From an uncultured Acidobacteriota bacterium (GTDB lineage Bacteria > Acidobacteriota > Polarisedimenticolia > Polarisedimenticolales > JAIQFR01): a stretch of 48,304 nucleotides of DNA. The DNA is taken from the NCBI GenBank assembly GCA_937864465.1, contig CALMJU010000016.1, positions 1 through 48,304 on the forward strand, read 5' to 3'. Shown here one piece after another: positions 25,427 through 36,032 of the stretch. The notes below the pieces were generated by a model that was given only the letters and a program-made list of their open reading frames with translations, was not told the origin of the DNA and searched no databases. The translations under genes were made by a program, and so were the position numbers. Each line of letters starts with the position of its first letter. The first letter of the stretch is position 1.

Positions 25427-28057
25427 TCACGGGCACGAGAATCCGAAGAATGCGGCGACGTAGGCGACATCGTCCCCGTCGACGACTCCGTTGCCGTCGA
25501 TGTCCGCGGCGGGATCGTAGCGGGCGGGCGTTCGCGCGGCGCTGGACGCGAAGGCGGTTGCCAGGCGCACGAGGTCCCTCCCGTCCACCTCGCCGTCCCG
25601 GTCGACGTCGGGGGGGGTCGGCGTCGCTCCGTTCGTGCCTCCGAGATGGCCCGCATTCGCCCGGAGGCCGTTGGGCTGGGGCTCGCCCGAGAAGTCCCGT
25701 GCCGGGTCTGCGGCGTCGAGAGCGGCGGAGCAGAGGTCGAGGGTGAAGCCGGGGAGGAGGACCGGGTCGCCGAAGACGTTGCCGTCCTCGACGATCGTCT
25801 CGTCCGCGATCGTCCGCTCGAAGTCCTCCCACCCGTCCGTGTACACGTCGTTCCAGGCGACCCGGACCTCGAGGTCCCTTCCCGTGCCGTTCATCACCTT
25901 CCCCGCTTCGAAGGGAAGGGGGCCCCCGATCGCAGTCCCGACGTTCTCCGAGAGGACGGAGTTCCGGATCGCGACGCGGGCCGCCGCGGGCGCCGACGTG
26001 TCGGATTCGATCTCGACCCCCGCGGCCCCGACGTCGCTGCGGTTCGACGCGAGGGTCGAGAAGTCGGCGTCGAGCGATAGCGTGCCGTCGGTCCCTCCGA
26101 GGAAGACGAACAGGGCCCCGCCGGTGGCCGCTCCCGCTTCCTCGTCCTCGGCCGCGTTGTCCGCGACCAGGTTGCGGAGGAAGCTCGCCGCGATGCCCGC
26201 GGGGGCGTCCGAGACCGCCCGCAGCTCGAACCCCCCGCCGTGCGAGCCGGCGACGTTTCCTCGGACCTCGTTGCCCGAGAGGAGCACCGCGGCCGCCGGA
26301 GCGCCCGGGGCCGAGCGCGCGATCGCGCGGAGCCCGCCTCCCCCGACCCCCGCGCCGTTTCCGACGATCTCGTTCCCCTCGACGGCGAGGGAGCCCGCGT
26401 CGCCGGTAGCCGCGAGGCCGAGACCGAGGTCGAGGTCCAGGGCGCCGCCCGAGCCCATCGCCTCGTTCGCCGAGAGGCTGTTGCCGAGCGCTTCCAGGGC
26501 GCTCCCCGCGCCTCCCGCGACGGCCAGGCGCGCCCCGCCGCCGTCCCCGCCGGCGGCGTTCGCGCGAACCTGGCTCCCGGTCAAGGCGAGCCGCGCGGCG
26601 GCGCCGGCCGCGAGGTCGACGGAGAGTCCGCCTCCGGAGGCGTCCGCCTCGTTCCCTCCGAACGTGCCGTCGCTGACGCGGACGAACGCGGATCCGCCCC
26701 CGCCGCCGTCGTCCACCGAGATCGCGAGCCCGCCGCCCTCGAATCCTGCGTTCTCTTCCACCGTGTTCCCATCGATCTCGATCGCGATCCATCCCGCGCC
26801 CGAGCTCTCGATCGCGAGCCCGCCGCCGTCCCCCGCCGCGGCATTCCCGGACACCGTGTTCCCGCGGGAAACGAGGCGTGTGCCCGTTCCGGGGCCGGTC
26901 GCCGCCAGGGCGTGGATCCCCCCGCCCTTCCCCGCGTCGGCGGCGTTGTCGAGGACCGAGTTGTCCGAGACCGTCGCCTCCGTGACCTCGAGGCAGGGGC
27001 CGAGGACCGCGCACGGGCCCTCGAGCCCGGCGTCGTGGCAGTCCCGGAGGTCCCGGCAGCGCACCGTCGGGTCGTCCCGGCAGACGACGCAGTCGGAGTC
27101 GGCCTCGCACGCGAGCGCGGAGTCCGCGAAGCAGCGGACCGGGGCGGGGGAGGCCGCCGGAAGGATCGCGATCCCTCCGCCCGATCCGGACCCGGCGCGG
27201 TTTGCCGCGATCCAGTTGTTGACGATCGCTCCGGATCCCTCGAGGCGGACTCCGGAGGAGCCCCCGCCGCGCACGGTGAACCCCTCGATGGAAGATCCCG
27301 AGCCGAGGGCGATCACCGGGACGGACGGGAAGGGCTCGCAGGCCGTCCCCTCGGCGCAGTCGCCGTCCGCCGCGCACCAGGCGCCGCCCGCGCCGCCGCA
27401 GAGACCGCCGATGCGGACGCACGCACCGAAGTCGCAGCCGAGGTCCGCGCAGTTCGCGTTCTCCGTGCACTCGACGTCCGGGTGGTCCCGGCACGCGCCG
27501 ACCGTCTCGTCTTCGGGGATGACGCACTCGTCGACGGCGCAGCCGGCCGCGCCGTCGTTGGAGCAGATCCCGGTGCTCGCGGTCCCCGTGCAGGTCTCTC
27601 CCTCGGGGCAGTCGGCGTCCTCCGTGCAGTAGGTCGTCTGCGTCGTGCTGCAGACGGTGGCGATGCAGGTGCCCGCGCACTGCTCCTCGCCGTCGCCGTA
27701 GCAGGCGAGCCCCAGCCGGTCCTCGCACGTGCTGCCGCCGCAGATCCCCGTCCCGTCCAGGATCGTTCTCGCCCTGTCGTTCGAGTCCTCCTCGATCGCG
27801 TCGGCCAGCACGGCGAGCGCCTTCGCCGAGGCGTCCACGCACTCGAAGTAGGCTCCGGGGAGGACCCGCACGGTGTCCCCGCTCGCGGCGGCCGCGGCGG
27901 CGTGGGCCACCGTGCGGAAGGGGGCGGATTCGCTCCCCGTGCCGCTCGCGTCGTCGCCGTCCGGGGATACCCACCACGTCGCGCCGAGGGCGGGGCCGGC
28001 GGCCGCGAGGGACGACGCCAGCAGCGTCCGGAGCAGCAGGGTTCTTCCGCGGCCCAT
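25427..28057 (-). CDS. secreted right-handed beta-helix protein with Cys-rich insert and C-terminal dockerin
   Basis: An 876-residue exported protein. The signal peptide (about 1-25, ends GPALG-A) is followed by TWWVSPDGDDASGTG and a PFRTVAHAAAAA segment, the usual opening of parallel beta-helix proteins. Residues about 98-235 are Cys-rich (motifs such as CTEDADCPEGETC). From about 240 to 720 come some ten coils with 'GNxVxxNxAxxxGGG' spacing. The last 62 residues (815-876) are a type I dockerin: DVDRDGEVDGRD and DIDGNGVVDGDD are the two Ca-binding F-hand loops, each followed by a helix. No catalytic residues can be named. Binding or lyase-like roles are both open. ATG 28057 has GGGGAGG upstream. 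The cohesin lipoprotein follows 20 bases later. Confidence 0.82.
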   Translation of the reverse strand: MGRGRTLLLRTLLASSLAAAGPALGATWWVSPDGDDASGTGSESAPFRTVAHAAAAAASGDTVRVLPGAYFECVDASAKALAVLADAIEEDSNDRARTILDGTGICGGSTCEDRLGLACYGDGEEQCAGTCIATVCSTTQTTYCTEDADCPEGETCTGTASTGICSNDGAAGCAVDECVIPEDETVGACRDHPDVECTENANCADLGCDFGACVRIGGLCGGAGGAWCAADGDCAEGTACEPFPSVPVIALGSGSSIEGFTVRGGGSSGVRLEGSGAIVNNWIAANRAGSGSGGGIAILPAASPAPVRCFADSALACEADSDCVVCRDDPTVRCRDLRDCHDAGLEGPCAVLGPCLEVTEATVSDNSVLDNAADAGKGGGIHALAATGPGTGTRLVSRGNTVSGNAAAGDGGGLAIESSGAGWIAIEIDGNTVEENAGFEGGGLAISVDDGGGGGSAFVRVSDGTFGGNEADASGGGLSVDLAAGAAARLALTGSQVRANAAGGDGGGARLAVAGGAGSALEALGNSLSANEAMGSGGALDLDLGLGLAATGDAGSLAVEGNEIVGNGAGVGGGGLRAIARSAPGAPAAAVLLSGNEVRGNVAGSHGGGFELRAVSDAPAGIAASFLRNLVADNAAEDEEAGAATGGALFVFLGGTDGTLSLDADFSTLASNRSDVGAAGVEIESDTSAPAAARVAIRNSVLSENVGTAIGGPLPFEAGKVMNGTGRDLEVRVAWNDVYTDGWEDFERTIADETIVEDGNVFGDPVLLPGFTLDLCSAALDAADPARDFSGEPQPNGLRANAGHLGGTNGATPTPPDVDRDGEVDGRDLVRLATAFASSAARTPARYDPAADIDGNGVVDGDDVAYVAAFFGFSCP

Positions 28058-28137
28058 CGCGAGCGCCTCCCCGTCGCGGCCGGAGCGAGCCCGCACGGCC
28101 CTTCCCGACCCGCGCGACGCCGTCGAGACGAATTCAG

Positions 28138-28143
28138 ACTGTA
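28138..28143 (-). promoter_or_regulatory. possible -10 element for the beta-helix/cohesin operon
   Basis: TACAGT on the minus strand (28143-28138), four of six to TATAAT, lies 80 bases before ATG 28057 in the only less GC-rich stretch of the 143-base gap after lepA. No convincing -35 box. Confidence 0.25.
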
Positions 28144-28186
28144 CCTCAATCGGGATGCGCCGACTACTCCGGGCCCGGCGGCGCCC

Positions 28187-28200
28187 GCCCCGGAGGGGGC
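28187..28200 (-). terminator. GC stem-loop directly after lepA
   Basis: On the minus strand GCCCC-CTCC-GGGGC begins at the base after the lepA stop. The stem is five G-C pairs with a 4-base loop and no T-run. It may act as a weak terminator or 3' stabiliser. It could also be chance in GC-rich DNA. Confidence 0.25.
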
Positions 28201-29997
<1,797 letters not shown>

Positions 29998-30009
29998 GTT
30001 CGACTTCGC

Positions 30010-30015
30010 AGTATA
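30010..30015 (-). promoter_or_regulatory. possible -10 box of lepA
   Basis: TATACT on the minus strand (30015-30010), five of six to TATAAT, sits between the end of REP element C and the lepA ATG. It would give a leader of only a few bases. No -35 box is recognised. Confidence 0.4.
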
Positions 30016-30021
30016 GCTTCT

Positions 30022-30191
30022 GGGGTCAGACATTACCGGCGTTTCCCCCGGCGACCGCCGGGAGGGCGCAACTTCTTGAAACGAAGGAGCTTCGGATCGC
30101 GTCCCGCAAGACGTCGCCCGGCGCCGTCCTCGATAACCTTCGATCCGCGGGCTTTCTCCATGAAAAGGCAACGCTGGAAACGTCTGACCCC
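30022..30191. mobile_element. element C: 170-bp non-coding REP-pair (REPIN/MITE-like)
   Basis: The left end reads GGGGTCAGACATTACCGGCG (30022-30041). The right end on minus (30191 down) reads GGGGTCAGACGTTTCCAGCG. The interior has a CCCGGC-GACC-GCCGGG hairpin (30047-30062) and a CTTC...GAAG hairpin, with no gene. It is the most diverged of the three elements. It starts one base beyond the tsaD stop codon and ends 24 bases before the lepA start. Confidence 0.7.
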
Positions 30192-30192
30192 G

Positions 30193-31221
30193 TCAAAGGC
30201 GCCAGTTGGGGTCGGCGAGGAGGCCGGGGCCGGCGTGGAGGCCTCGCTCGAGGTGCAGGAACCCCGCCGTGGCGATCATCGCCGCGTTGTCGGTCGTGTG
30301 CTCGGGGGAGGGGGCGAAGACGGACAGGCCGTGCTCCGCTCCCGCCTCGGAGAGCGCCCTTCGCAGCCTGCGGTTGCAGGCGACCCCGCCTGCGACGAGG
30401 ACCGTGCGCACCCTCTCGCGGCGGCAGGCGCGAAGCGTCCCGTCGACGAGAGCGTCCACGACGGCCCTCTGGAACGACGCGACGACGTCGCGCACCCGCG
30501 GCGACGCCTCGCCGCCGACCGCCGACCCGCGGGCGATCCCCTCGGCCTGCGCGAGCCGGCGCACCGCGGTCTTGAGGCCGCTGAACGAGAAGTCGAGCGA
30601 TCGGTCCTTCATCACCGCCTTCGGGAACGGGACCGCGCTCTCGTCCGCTCCCTCCGACAGCCGGTCGATGATCGGGCCTCCCGGGTACCCGAGCCCCAGG
30701 AGCTTGGCGACCTTGTCGAACGCCTCGCCGGCCGCGTCGTCGCGCGTCCGGGCCAGGAGGCGGTAGGCGCCCTCCTCGGGGCACAGGTACAGCGACGTGT
30801 GGCCCCCCGAGACGACGAGCGCGACGGCGGGGAACGGGATCTCCGGGCGATCGAGGAAGGGGGAGCGGATGTGCCCCTCGAGGTGGTTCACGGCGAGCAG
30901 CGGCACGCGCCGCCGCCACGCGATCGCCTTGGCGGCCGCGAGGCCGACGAGAAGCGACCCGACGAGGCCCGGGCCCGCCGTGACGGCCACCGCGTCGATC
31001 GCCTCGACGCCGGCTCCCGAGCGGCCGAGGGCCTCCGCGATCACGGGCCCGATCGCCTCCACGTGATGCCGCGACGCCAGCTCCGGCACGACGCCGCCGT
31101 ACCGGCGGTGGACGTCGACCTGGGACGCGACGACCGACGACAGGATGCGCGAGCGATCTTCGACGACGGCGGCGGCGGTCTCGTCGCAGGACGTCTCGAT
31201 GCCGAGGATCCGGGCGGTCAC
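30193..31221 (-). CDS. tsaD: tRNA N6-threonylcarbamoyladenosine transferase TsaD
   Basis: A 342-residue ASKHA-fold protein that transfers the threonylcarbamoyl group to A37 of ANN-decoding tRNAs. Motifs: [10 protein letters not shown] at the N-terminus, [13 protein letters not shown] and NHLEGH (metal-binding His residues), [52 protein letters not shown], and [12 protein letters not shown]. It starts at GTG 31221, whose TG is shared with the TGA of mtnA (GTGA overlap), so the two are translated together. The gene ends one base from REP element C. Confidence 0.96.
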   Translation of the reverse strand: MTARILGIETSCDETAAAVVEDRSRILSSVVASQVDVHRRYGGVVPELASRHHVEAIGPVIAEALGRSGAGVEAIDAVAVTAGPGLVGSLLVGLAAAKAIAWRRRVPLLAVNHLEGHIRSPFLDRPEIPFPAVALVVSGGHTSLYLCPEEGAYRLLARTRDDAAGEAFDKVAKLLGLGYPGGPIIDRLSEGADESAVPFPKAVMKDRSLDFSFSGLKTAVRRLAQAEGIARGSAVGGEASPRVRDVVASFQRAVVDALVDGTLRACRRERVRTVLVAGGVACNRRLRRALSEAGAEHGLSVFAPSPEHTTDNAAMIATAGFLHLERGLHAGPGLLADPNWRL

Positions 31222-32273
31222 GGGGGGACCGCCGCTGCGAGCAGCGCGCGGAGCGACCGGGTGTACGGCGGCCTCGCGATCCCTCGCTCCGTCACGATGG
31301 CCGTCACGTACCGCGCCGGGGTGACGTCGAACGCCGGATTCCGGGCGACGATCCCGCGGGGGGCGATCCGCGCGCCAAGGACCTCGGTCACCTCCGACGG
31401 GTCGCGCTCCTCGATCGGAATCCGATCGCCGTCTGCGCAGGCGGGGTCCACGGTCGACAGCGGGGCCGCTACGTAGAACGGGACGCGGTGGGCGTCCGCC
31501 AGCACGGCGAGAGGGTACGTCCCGATCTTGTTCGCGACGTCCCCGTTCGCCGCGATCCGGTCGGCCCCGACGACGACGAGGTCGATCTCTCCGCGGCGGA
31601 GGATGCTCCCCGCCATCCCGTCCGTGATGAGGGTCGTCTCGATGCCGTCCCGCAGCAGCTCCCACGCCGTCAGCCTGGCGCCCTGGAGGAGCGGCCGCGT
31701 CTCGCCCGCGAGCACCCGGACCTTCTTCCCCGCCTCCCGGGCCGCGCGGACCACGCCGAGCGCGGTGCCGTACCCCGCGGTCGCCAGGCCGCCCGCGTTG
31801 CAGTGGGTCAGGATCGTCGCCCGGCCGGGAACCAGCTCCGCGCCGTGGCGCCCGATCCTCCGGCAAGCGTCGAGGTCCTCGTCCCGGATGCGGAGCGCCT
31901 CGTCCTCGAGCGACGCCGCGATCCCGCGCGGGTCGAGCCCGGCGGCCCGCGCCCTCGCCGCCTCGGCGAGCATCCTGCCGACGGCCCAGGACAGGTTCAC
32001 CGCCGTCGGGCGCGCGGCGCCGATCGTCGCGGCGGCCTGCTCGAGCTTCCGGTCGAACGCCTCGGCGTCGAGATCGGAGGCGAGCGTTGCCTCGAGCGCC
32101 ACTCCGAAGGCCGCTGCGACCCCGATCGCCGGCGCCCCGCGGACCGTCAGGGAACGGATCGCGTCCGCCACCTGCTCCGCGGTCTCGAGCTCGGCATAGA
32201 CCTCCTCGAGCGGGAGCTTTCGCTGATCCAGGACCCGCACGCCGCGCGCCGTCCGCTCGACCGTCGTGAACAT
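31218..32273 (-). CDS. mtnA: S-methyl-5-thioribose-1-phosphate isomerase
   Basis: A 351-residue protein of the eIF2B-like fold. MtnA converts methylthioribose 1-phosphate to methylthioribulose 1-phosphate in methionine salvage. Motifs: LDQRKLPLE near the N-terminus, [49 protein letters not shown] with the catalytic Cys, [18 protein letters not shown], and [22 protein letters not shown] with the catalytic Asp. No other methionine-salvage gene is in the window. A perfect TATAAT lies six bases before ATG 32273, which points to leaderless transcription. The downstream tsaD overlaps by four bases. Confidence 0.95.
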   Translation of the reverse strand: MFTTVERTARGVRVLDQRKLPLEEVYAELETAEQVADAIRSLTVRGAPAIGVAAAFGVALEATLASDLDAEAFDRKLEQAAATIGAARPTAVNLSWAVGRMLAEAARARAAGLDPRGIAASLEDEALRIRDEDLDACRRIGRHGAELVPGRATILTHCNAGGLATAGYGTALGVVRAAREAGKKVRVLAGETRPLLQGARLTAWELLRDGIETTLITDGMAGSILRRGEIDLVVVGADRIAANGDVANKIGTYPLAVLADAHRVPFYVAAPLSTVDPACADGDRIPIEERDPSEVTEVLGARIAPRGIVARNPAFDVTPARYVTAIVTERGIARPPYTRSLRALLAAAVPP

Positions 32274-32279
32274 GGGCGG

Positions 32280-32285
32280 ATTATA
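32280..32285 (-). promoter_or_regulatory. -10 box of mtnA, leaderless configuration
   Basis: Perfect TATAAT on the minus strand (32285-32280), followed by CCGCCC and then the ATG. Transcription starting seven bases after the box would begin at the ATG. No TTGACA-like box is present at the proper distance. The layout equals that of leuS. Confidence 0.55.
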
Positions 32286-32327
32286 GGGCGCGCCGGGCGC
32301 CGGGACGCGGGCGCCGTCCGATTCCGA

Positions 32328-32333
32328 TACAAT
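32328..32333 (+). promoter_or_regulatory. -10 box for the dppD-like gene
   Basis: TACAAT (five of six to TATAAT) ends 16 bases before ATG 32350, giving a leader of about ten bases that contains CGGAGCG. The mtnA -10 box lies on the opposite strand 43 bases away, so the 76-base gap holds two divergent promoters. Confidence 0.45.
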
Positions 32334-32349
32334 CCCCGCCGGAGCGCCC

Positions 32350-33360
32350 ATGTTCCCCCTGCTGGAGGTCGAGAGCCTGCGCGTCCGCTACGACGGCCTC
32401 TTCGGGCCCGTCGCCGCCGCGGACGGCGTGTCGTTCCGCGTGGAGGAGGGGGAGACCTACGCGCTCGTGGGCGAGTCGGGCTGCGGCAAGACCGCGACGG
32501 CGCTGGCGATCCTGCGCCTGGTGGAGCCGGGGCGCATCGAGGGGGGGCGAGTCGTCTTCGACGGCAGGGATCTCCTCCGGATCCCCGAGCGGGAGATGCG
32601 CCGCGTCCGGGGGGCAGAGATCGGCATGGTGTTCCAGGAGGCGGCCGCGGCCCTGAACCCCGTGCTCAAGGTGGGGACCCAGGTCGGCGAGTCGCTCCGG
32701 ATCCACCGGGGGCTCTCGCGCCGCGCCGCGATGGACGAGGCGGTGCGCCTGCTGCGCCTCGTCGCGCTCCCCGACCCCGACCGGCACGCCCGCGCGTACC
32801 CGCACGAGCTGTCGGGGGGGATGATGCAGCGCGTGATGCTCGCGATCGCGCTCTCGTGCTCCCCGAGGCTCCTGATCGCCGACGAGCCGACGACGGCGCT
32901 CGACGTGACGATCCAGGCGCAGATCCTCTCGCTCCTCCGGCGCCTCAAGCGCAAGATGGGCCTGACCGTGCTCGCGATCACGCACGACCTCGGCGTCGTG
33001 GCGGAGAACGCCGACCGCGTCGGCGTGATGTACGCGGGCCGGCTGGTCGAGGAGGCCCCCGTCGCGGACCTCTTCCGCGACCCGCGGCATCCGTACACGC
33101 AGGGGCTCCTCCGGTCGATCCCGGGCGCCTCCCCGCCGAGGGCGGGCGCGGGGGGCGCACGCCCCCGGCTCCCGACCTTGGCCGGGGCGGTTCCCGATCC
33201 GGCCTCTGTGCCGCCCGGATGCCGCTTCCACCCGCGCTGCCCGAGGGCCTTCGAGCCGTGCCCGAGGATCGAGCCCCCGGCCGTCGAGGTCGGACCGGGC
33301 CGGCGGGTCGCCTGCTTCCTGGAGGGCGCGGCGACGGCCGCGGGAGAGGGCCGGTCATGA
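32350..33360 (+). CDS. oligo/dipeptide-type ABC transporter ATP-binding protein (OppD/DppD-like)
   Basis: A 336-residue ABC ATPase. Walker A is GESGCGKT (41-48), then the Q-loop in [12 protein letters not shown], the signature [13 protein letters not shown], and Walker [15 protein letters not shown] with a following H-loop (AITHDLGVV). The C-terminal extension holds GCRFHPRCP and further Cys residues, the conserved 'oligo_HPY' tail of peptide/nickel importers. It pairs with the next ATPase through an ATGA overlap. No permease or substrate-binding protein gene is adjacent, which is unusual for this family. The substrate is therefore open. Confidence 0.9.
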   Translation: MFPLLEVESLRVRYDGLFGPVAAADGVSFRVEEGETYALVGESGCGKTATALAILRLVEPGRIEGGRVVFDGRDLLRIPEREMRRVRGAEIGMVFQEAAAALNPVLKVGTQVGESLRIHRGLSRRAAMDEAVRLLRLVALPDPDRHARAYPHELSGGMMQRVMLAIALSCSPRLLIADEPTTALDVTIQAQILSLLRRLKRKMGLTVLAITHDLGVVAENADRVGVMYAGRLVEEAPVADLFRDPRHPYTQGLLRSIPGASPPRAGAGGARPRLPTLAGAVPDPASVPPGCRFHPRCPRAFEPCPRIEPPAVEVGPGRRVACFLEGAATAAGEGRS

Positions 33361-34385
33361 CGCGGATCGGAGGCCCCCTCGTCGAGGCCCGAGGGCTCGT
33401 CAAGTCGTTCGCGCCGCGGCGCGGCTGGCTCGGCCGCCCCGGACCCCGGGTGCGCGCGGTGGAAGGGGTCGACCTCGCCGTCCGGGCAGGGGAGACGGTC
33501 GGTCTCGTCGGCGAGTCCGGCTCCGGGAAGTCCACGACCGGCCGCATGCTCGTCCGCCTCGTGGAGCCCGACTCCGGCTCGATCCGGTTCGACGGCGCCG
33601 ATCTGCTCGCTCTCGAGGGACGCGCCCTCAGGAGGAGGCGGCGCGAGTTCCAGATCGTCTTCCAGGACGCCCACGGAGCGCTGAACCCGCGCATGAAGGT
33701 CGGGAGCATCGTGGGCGAGCCGCTCGAGATCCACGGGATCGGCGCGACGCGCGCGGAGCGGCGGGAGCGCGTCCGCGCGCTCCTCGCCGAGGTCGGTCTC
33801 GATCCCTCGTCGGCAGAGAAGTACCCGCACGAGTTCTCGGGGGGCCAGCGGCAGCGGATCGGGATCGCCCGCGCGATCGCGTGCTCTCCGAGATTCGTGG
33901 TCGCCGACGAGCCGGTCTCGGCCCTCGATCCGCCGGTGCAGGCCCAGATCGTGAACCTGCTCGCGGACCTCCAGGAGCGGATGGGCCTCGCGTACCTCTT
34001 CATCGCCCACGATCTCCGGATCGTCGAGCACATCAGCGACCGCGTGATGGTCCTGTACCTCGGCCGCATCGTCGAGGAAGCCCCCTCCGCGGACCTCTAC
34101 CGGGAGCCCCTCCATCCGTACACGCGCGCGCTCCTGGCGTCGGCCCCGAGGCCGGTGCCCGGCCCCCCGGCGAGGTCCGCCGTCGCCGGAGAGCCGCCCT
34201 CGCCCACGGCGCCCCCGCCGGGGTGCGCCTTCCACCCCCGCTGCCCGATCGCCGACCAGGACTGCGCACGGCTCCGCCCGGCGCTCCGGGCCGCGGGTGA
34301 CAATCGGCGCGTGGCGTGCCATCTTGTTGGACCCCTTGCACCTTCGCCGCCGGCGGCTGAAACCGCGGGAAACGACGGCGCGTAA
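33357..34385 (+). CDS. oligo/dipeptide-type ABC transporter ATP-binding protein (OppF/DppF-like)
   Basis: A 342-residue ABC ATPase, partner of the preceding protein. It has Walker [11 protein letters not shown] (51-60), [15 protein letters not shown], the signature [13 protein letters not shown], Walker [14 protein letters not shown] and the H-loop [12 protein letters not shown], plus the C-terminal CAFHPRCP tail of the family. Residues 24-32 form a short insert between the first strand and AVEGVDL. Its start ATG overlaps the stop of the previous gene (ATGA). The next gene (TolC-type) begins 49 bases later on the same strand with its own strong ribosome binding site. Confidence 0.9.
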   Translation: MTRIGGPLVEARGLVKSFAPRRGWLGRPGPRVRAVEGVDLAVRAGETVGLVGESGSGKSTTGRMLVRLVEPDSGSIRFDGADLLALEGRALRRRRREFQIVFQDAHGALNPRMKVGSIVGEPLEIHGIGATRAERRERVRALLAEVGLDPSSAEKYPHEFSGGQRQRIGIARAIACSPRFVVADEPVSALDPPVQAQIVNLLADLQERMGLAYLFIAHDLRIVEHISDRVMVLYLGRIVEEAPSADLYREPLHPYTRALLASAPRPVPGPPARSAVAGEPPSPTAPPPGCAFHPRCPIADQDCARLRPALRAAGDNRRVACHLVGPLAPSPPAAETAGNDGA

Positions 34386-34434
34386 CAAATCGCGAGCCCG
34401 CACGCGCGTCGGGCAGGACAACGGAGGTTTCGAC

Positions 34435-36030
34435 GTGAGACGAACGCCGATCGTGCTCCTGGCAGCCGGCCTCATCCTCACCGCGCTCCCGGCGCCGCCC
34501 GCCGCGGCCCAGGACCCGGCCCCCGCGGACGAGGGGACGCCCCTCGCGCTCGCGGAGGCTCTCCGGACGGCGCTGGCGAACAACCTGGACCTCGTCATCG
34601 CCCGGAGGGACCCGCAGATCGCCGCGGCGGGGATCGACGTCCAGGAGGCGAACTTCGACCCGACGCTCGGGGCGACCGCGGCCTTCGCTCGGAGCGACGT
34701 CGACGAGACGATCACCTCCGTGAGCGAGGAGGGCGAGTCGGTCACGGAGAGCACCTCCGCGACCGACAACCCGTCGGTCGACGTCTCGTGGGGGCAGAAC
34801 CTGAAGTTCGGCGCCCGGTACGACGTCACGCTCAACGCCCTCGAGAGCGACACGTCGCCGTCGATCGGCATCGACCGGGCGACCGGCTTCATCGTCGAGA
34901 GCGACCCGCTCTACCGGCAGCACTCGATGGCCCTCAGCTTCGAGATGCCCCTCCTCCGGGGGTTCGGGACCGAGGTGACGACGGCGGACATCGTCCTGGC
35001 CCGGAGCGGCCTCGAGATCAGCCGGGAGGATCTGCGGCTCCAGGCGCAGACGACGATCCAGACGGTGGAGAACGCATACTGGGACCTCCTCGCCTCGATC
35101 GAGGCGCTCCGCGTCGCGCGGGAATCGCTCAAGCTGGCGCAGGACCTCCTTGACCTCAACCGGAAGAAGGTCGAGGTGGGGACGCTCGCGCCGATCGAGA
35201 TCACGCAGGCCGAGGCCGGAGTCGCCTCCCGCGAGGAGAGCGTGATCGTGGCCGAGACCGCGGTGGAGAACGCCGAGGACGGCCTGCGGCAGCTCCTCGC
35301 CGTTCCGCAGCAGGACCCGTCGTGGTCGCGGCACATCGTTCCCACCGACCGGCCCGAGTACAGGGAGATGAAGCTCGACGCGGAGGCGCTCCTCGCGAAG
35401 GCGCTCGAGAGTAGGCCCGAGATCGTCACGGCGAAGAAGCGGCTCCAGGAATCGGAGCTGAGCGAGCGGGTCGCGAAGAACGCGGTCAAGCACGACCTGA
35501 CCCTCGGCGCCTCGGTCGGCCCGACCCGGAGCGACTACGATGTGCGGATTCACTACCTGAACCAGACCCTCCTCCCGCAGGACGCCAAGACGTCCATGGA
35601 CCAGCTCGACTGGCGGATCGGGCTGACCTACGGCATCCCGATCTTCAACCGCGCGGCCAAGGCCAACTACGCGGTCGCGACCCTGAACCGGGAGAAGAGC
35701 GAGCTCGGCGTCCGGAACGTCGAGCAGACGATCCGCGTGGACGTGCGGCGCGCCGTTCGCAGCGTCGAGTCGGGAGTCAAGCGCGTCGCCGCCGCTCGCG
35801 CGAACACCGTGCTCCAGCGGAGGACGCTCGAGGCCGAGCAGAAGAAGTTCGACAACGGCATGAGCACCTCCTTCGAGGTCCTCCAGATCCAGACGGATCT
35901 CCTGAACGCCCAGGTCGCCGAGATCCAGGCGATCCTCGACTACACGAAGGCCCTCGCCGATCTGGAGCGCGCGCAGGGGACCCTTCTCGAGGCGCGCGGG
36001 CTCGAGCTCGCCGACGCCGGGAGGCAGTGA
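34435..36030 (+). CDS. TolC-family outer membrane efflux protein
   Basis: A 531-residue protein with a signal peptide (RRTPIVLLAAGLIL...AAAQD, about 1-25) and two OEP-type halves of long alpha-helices: EALRTALANNLDLVIARRDPQIAAAG in the first and a matching ALESRPEIVTAKKRLQESEL in the second. Each is followed by a beta strand stretch and long coiled-coil helices (for example the segment from VENAYWDLLASIEAL). This is the outer-membrane channel of tripartite pumps. GTG 34435 is seven bases after a perfect GGAGG. The genes that follow encode the adaptor and ABC parts, so it is probably the exit duct of that MacAB-like pump. Confidence 0.87.
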   Translation: MRRTPIVLLAAGLILTALPAPPAAAQDPAPADEGTPLALAEALRTALANNLDLVIARRDPQIAAAGIDVQEANFDPTLGATAAFARSDVDETITSVSEEGESVTESTSATDNPSVDVSWGQNLKFGARYDVTLNALESDTSPSIGIDRATGFIVESDPLYRQHSMALSFEMPLLRGFGTEVTTADIVLARSGLEISREDLRLQAQTTIQTVENAYWDLLASIEALRVARESLKLAQDLLDLNRKKVEVGTLAPIEITQAEAGVASREESVIVAETAVENAEDGLRQLLAVPQQDPSWSRHIVPTDRPEYREMKLDAEALLAKALESRPEIVTAKKRLQESELSERVAKNAVKHDLTLGASVGPTRSDYDVRIHYLNQTLLPQDAKTSMDQLDWRIGLTYGIPIFNRAAKANYAVATLNREKSELGVRNVEQTIRVDVRRAVRSVESGVKRVAAARANTVLQRRTLEAEQKKFDNGMSTSFEVLQIQTDLLNAQVAEIQAILDYTKALADLERAQGTLLEARGLELADAGRQ

Positions 36031-36032
36031 CG

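Noticed and set aside
36027-36032. GTG 36027 as start of the YIP1 gene (GTGA overlap with tolC)
   Set aside because: The GGGAGG site is only two bases from this GTG but eight from ATG 36033, so the ATG is the better start.
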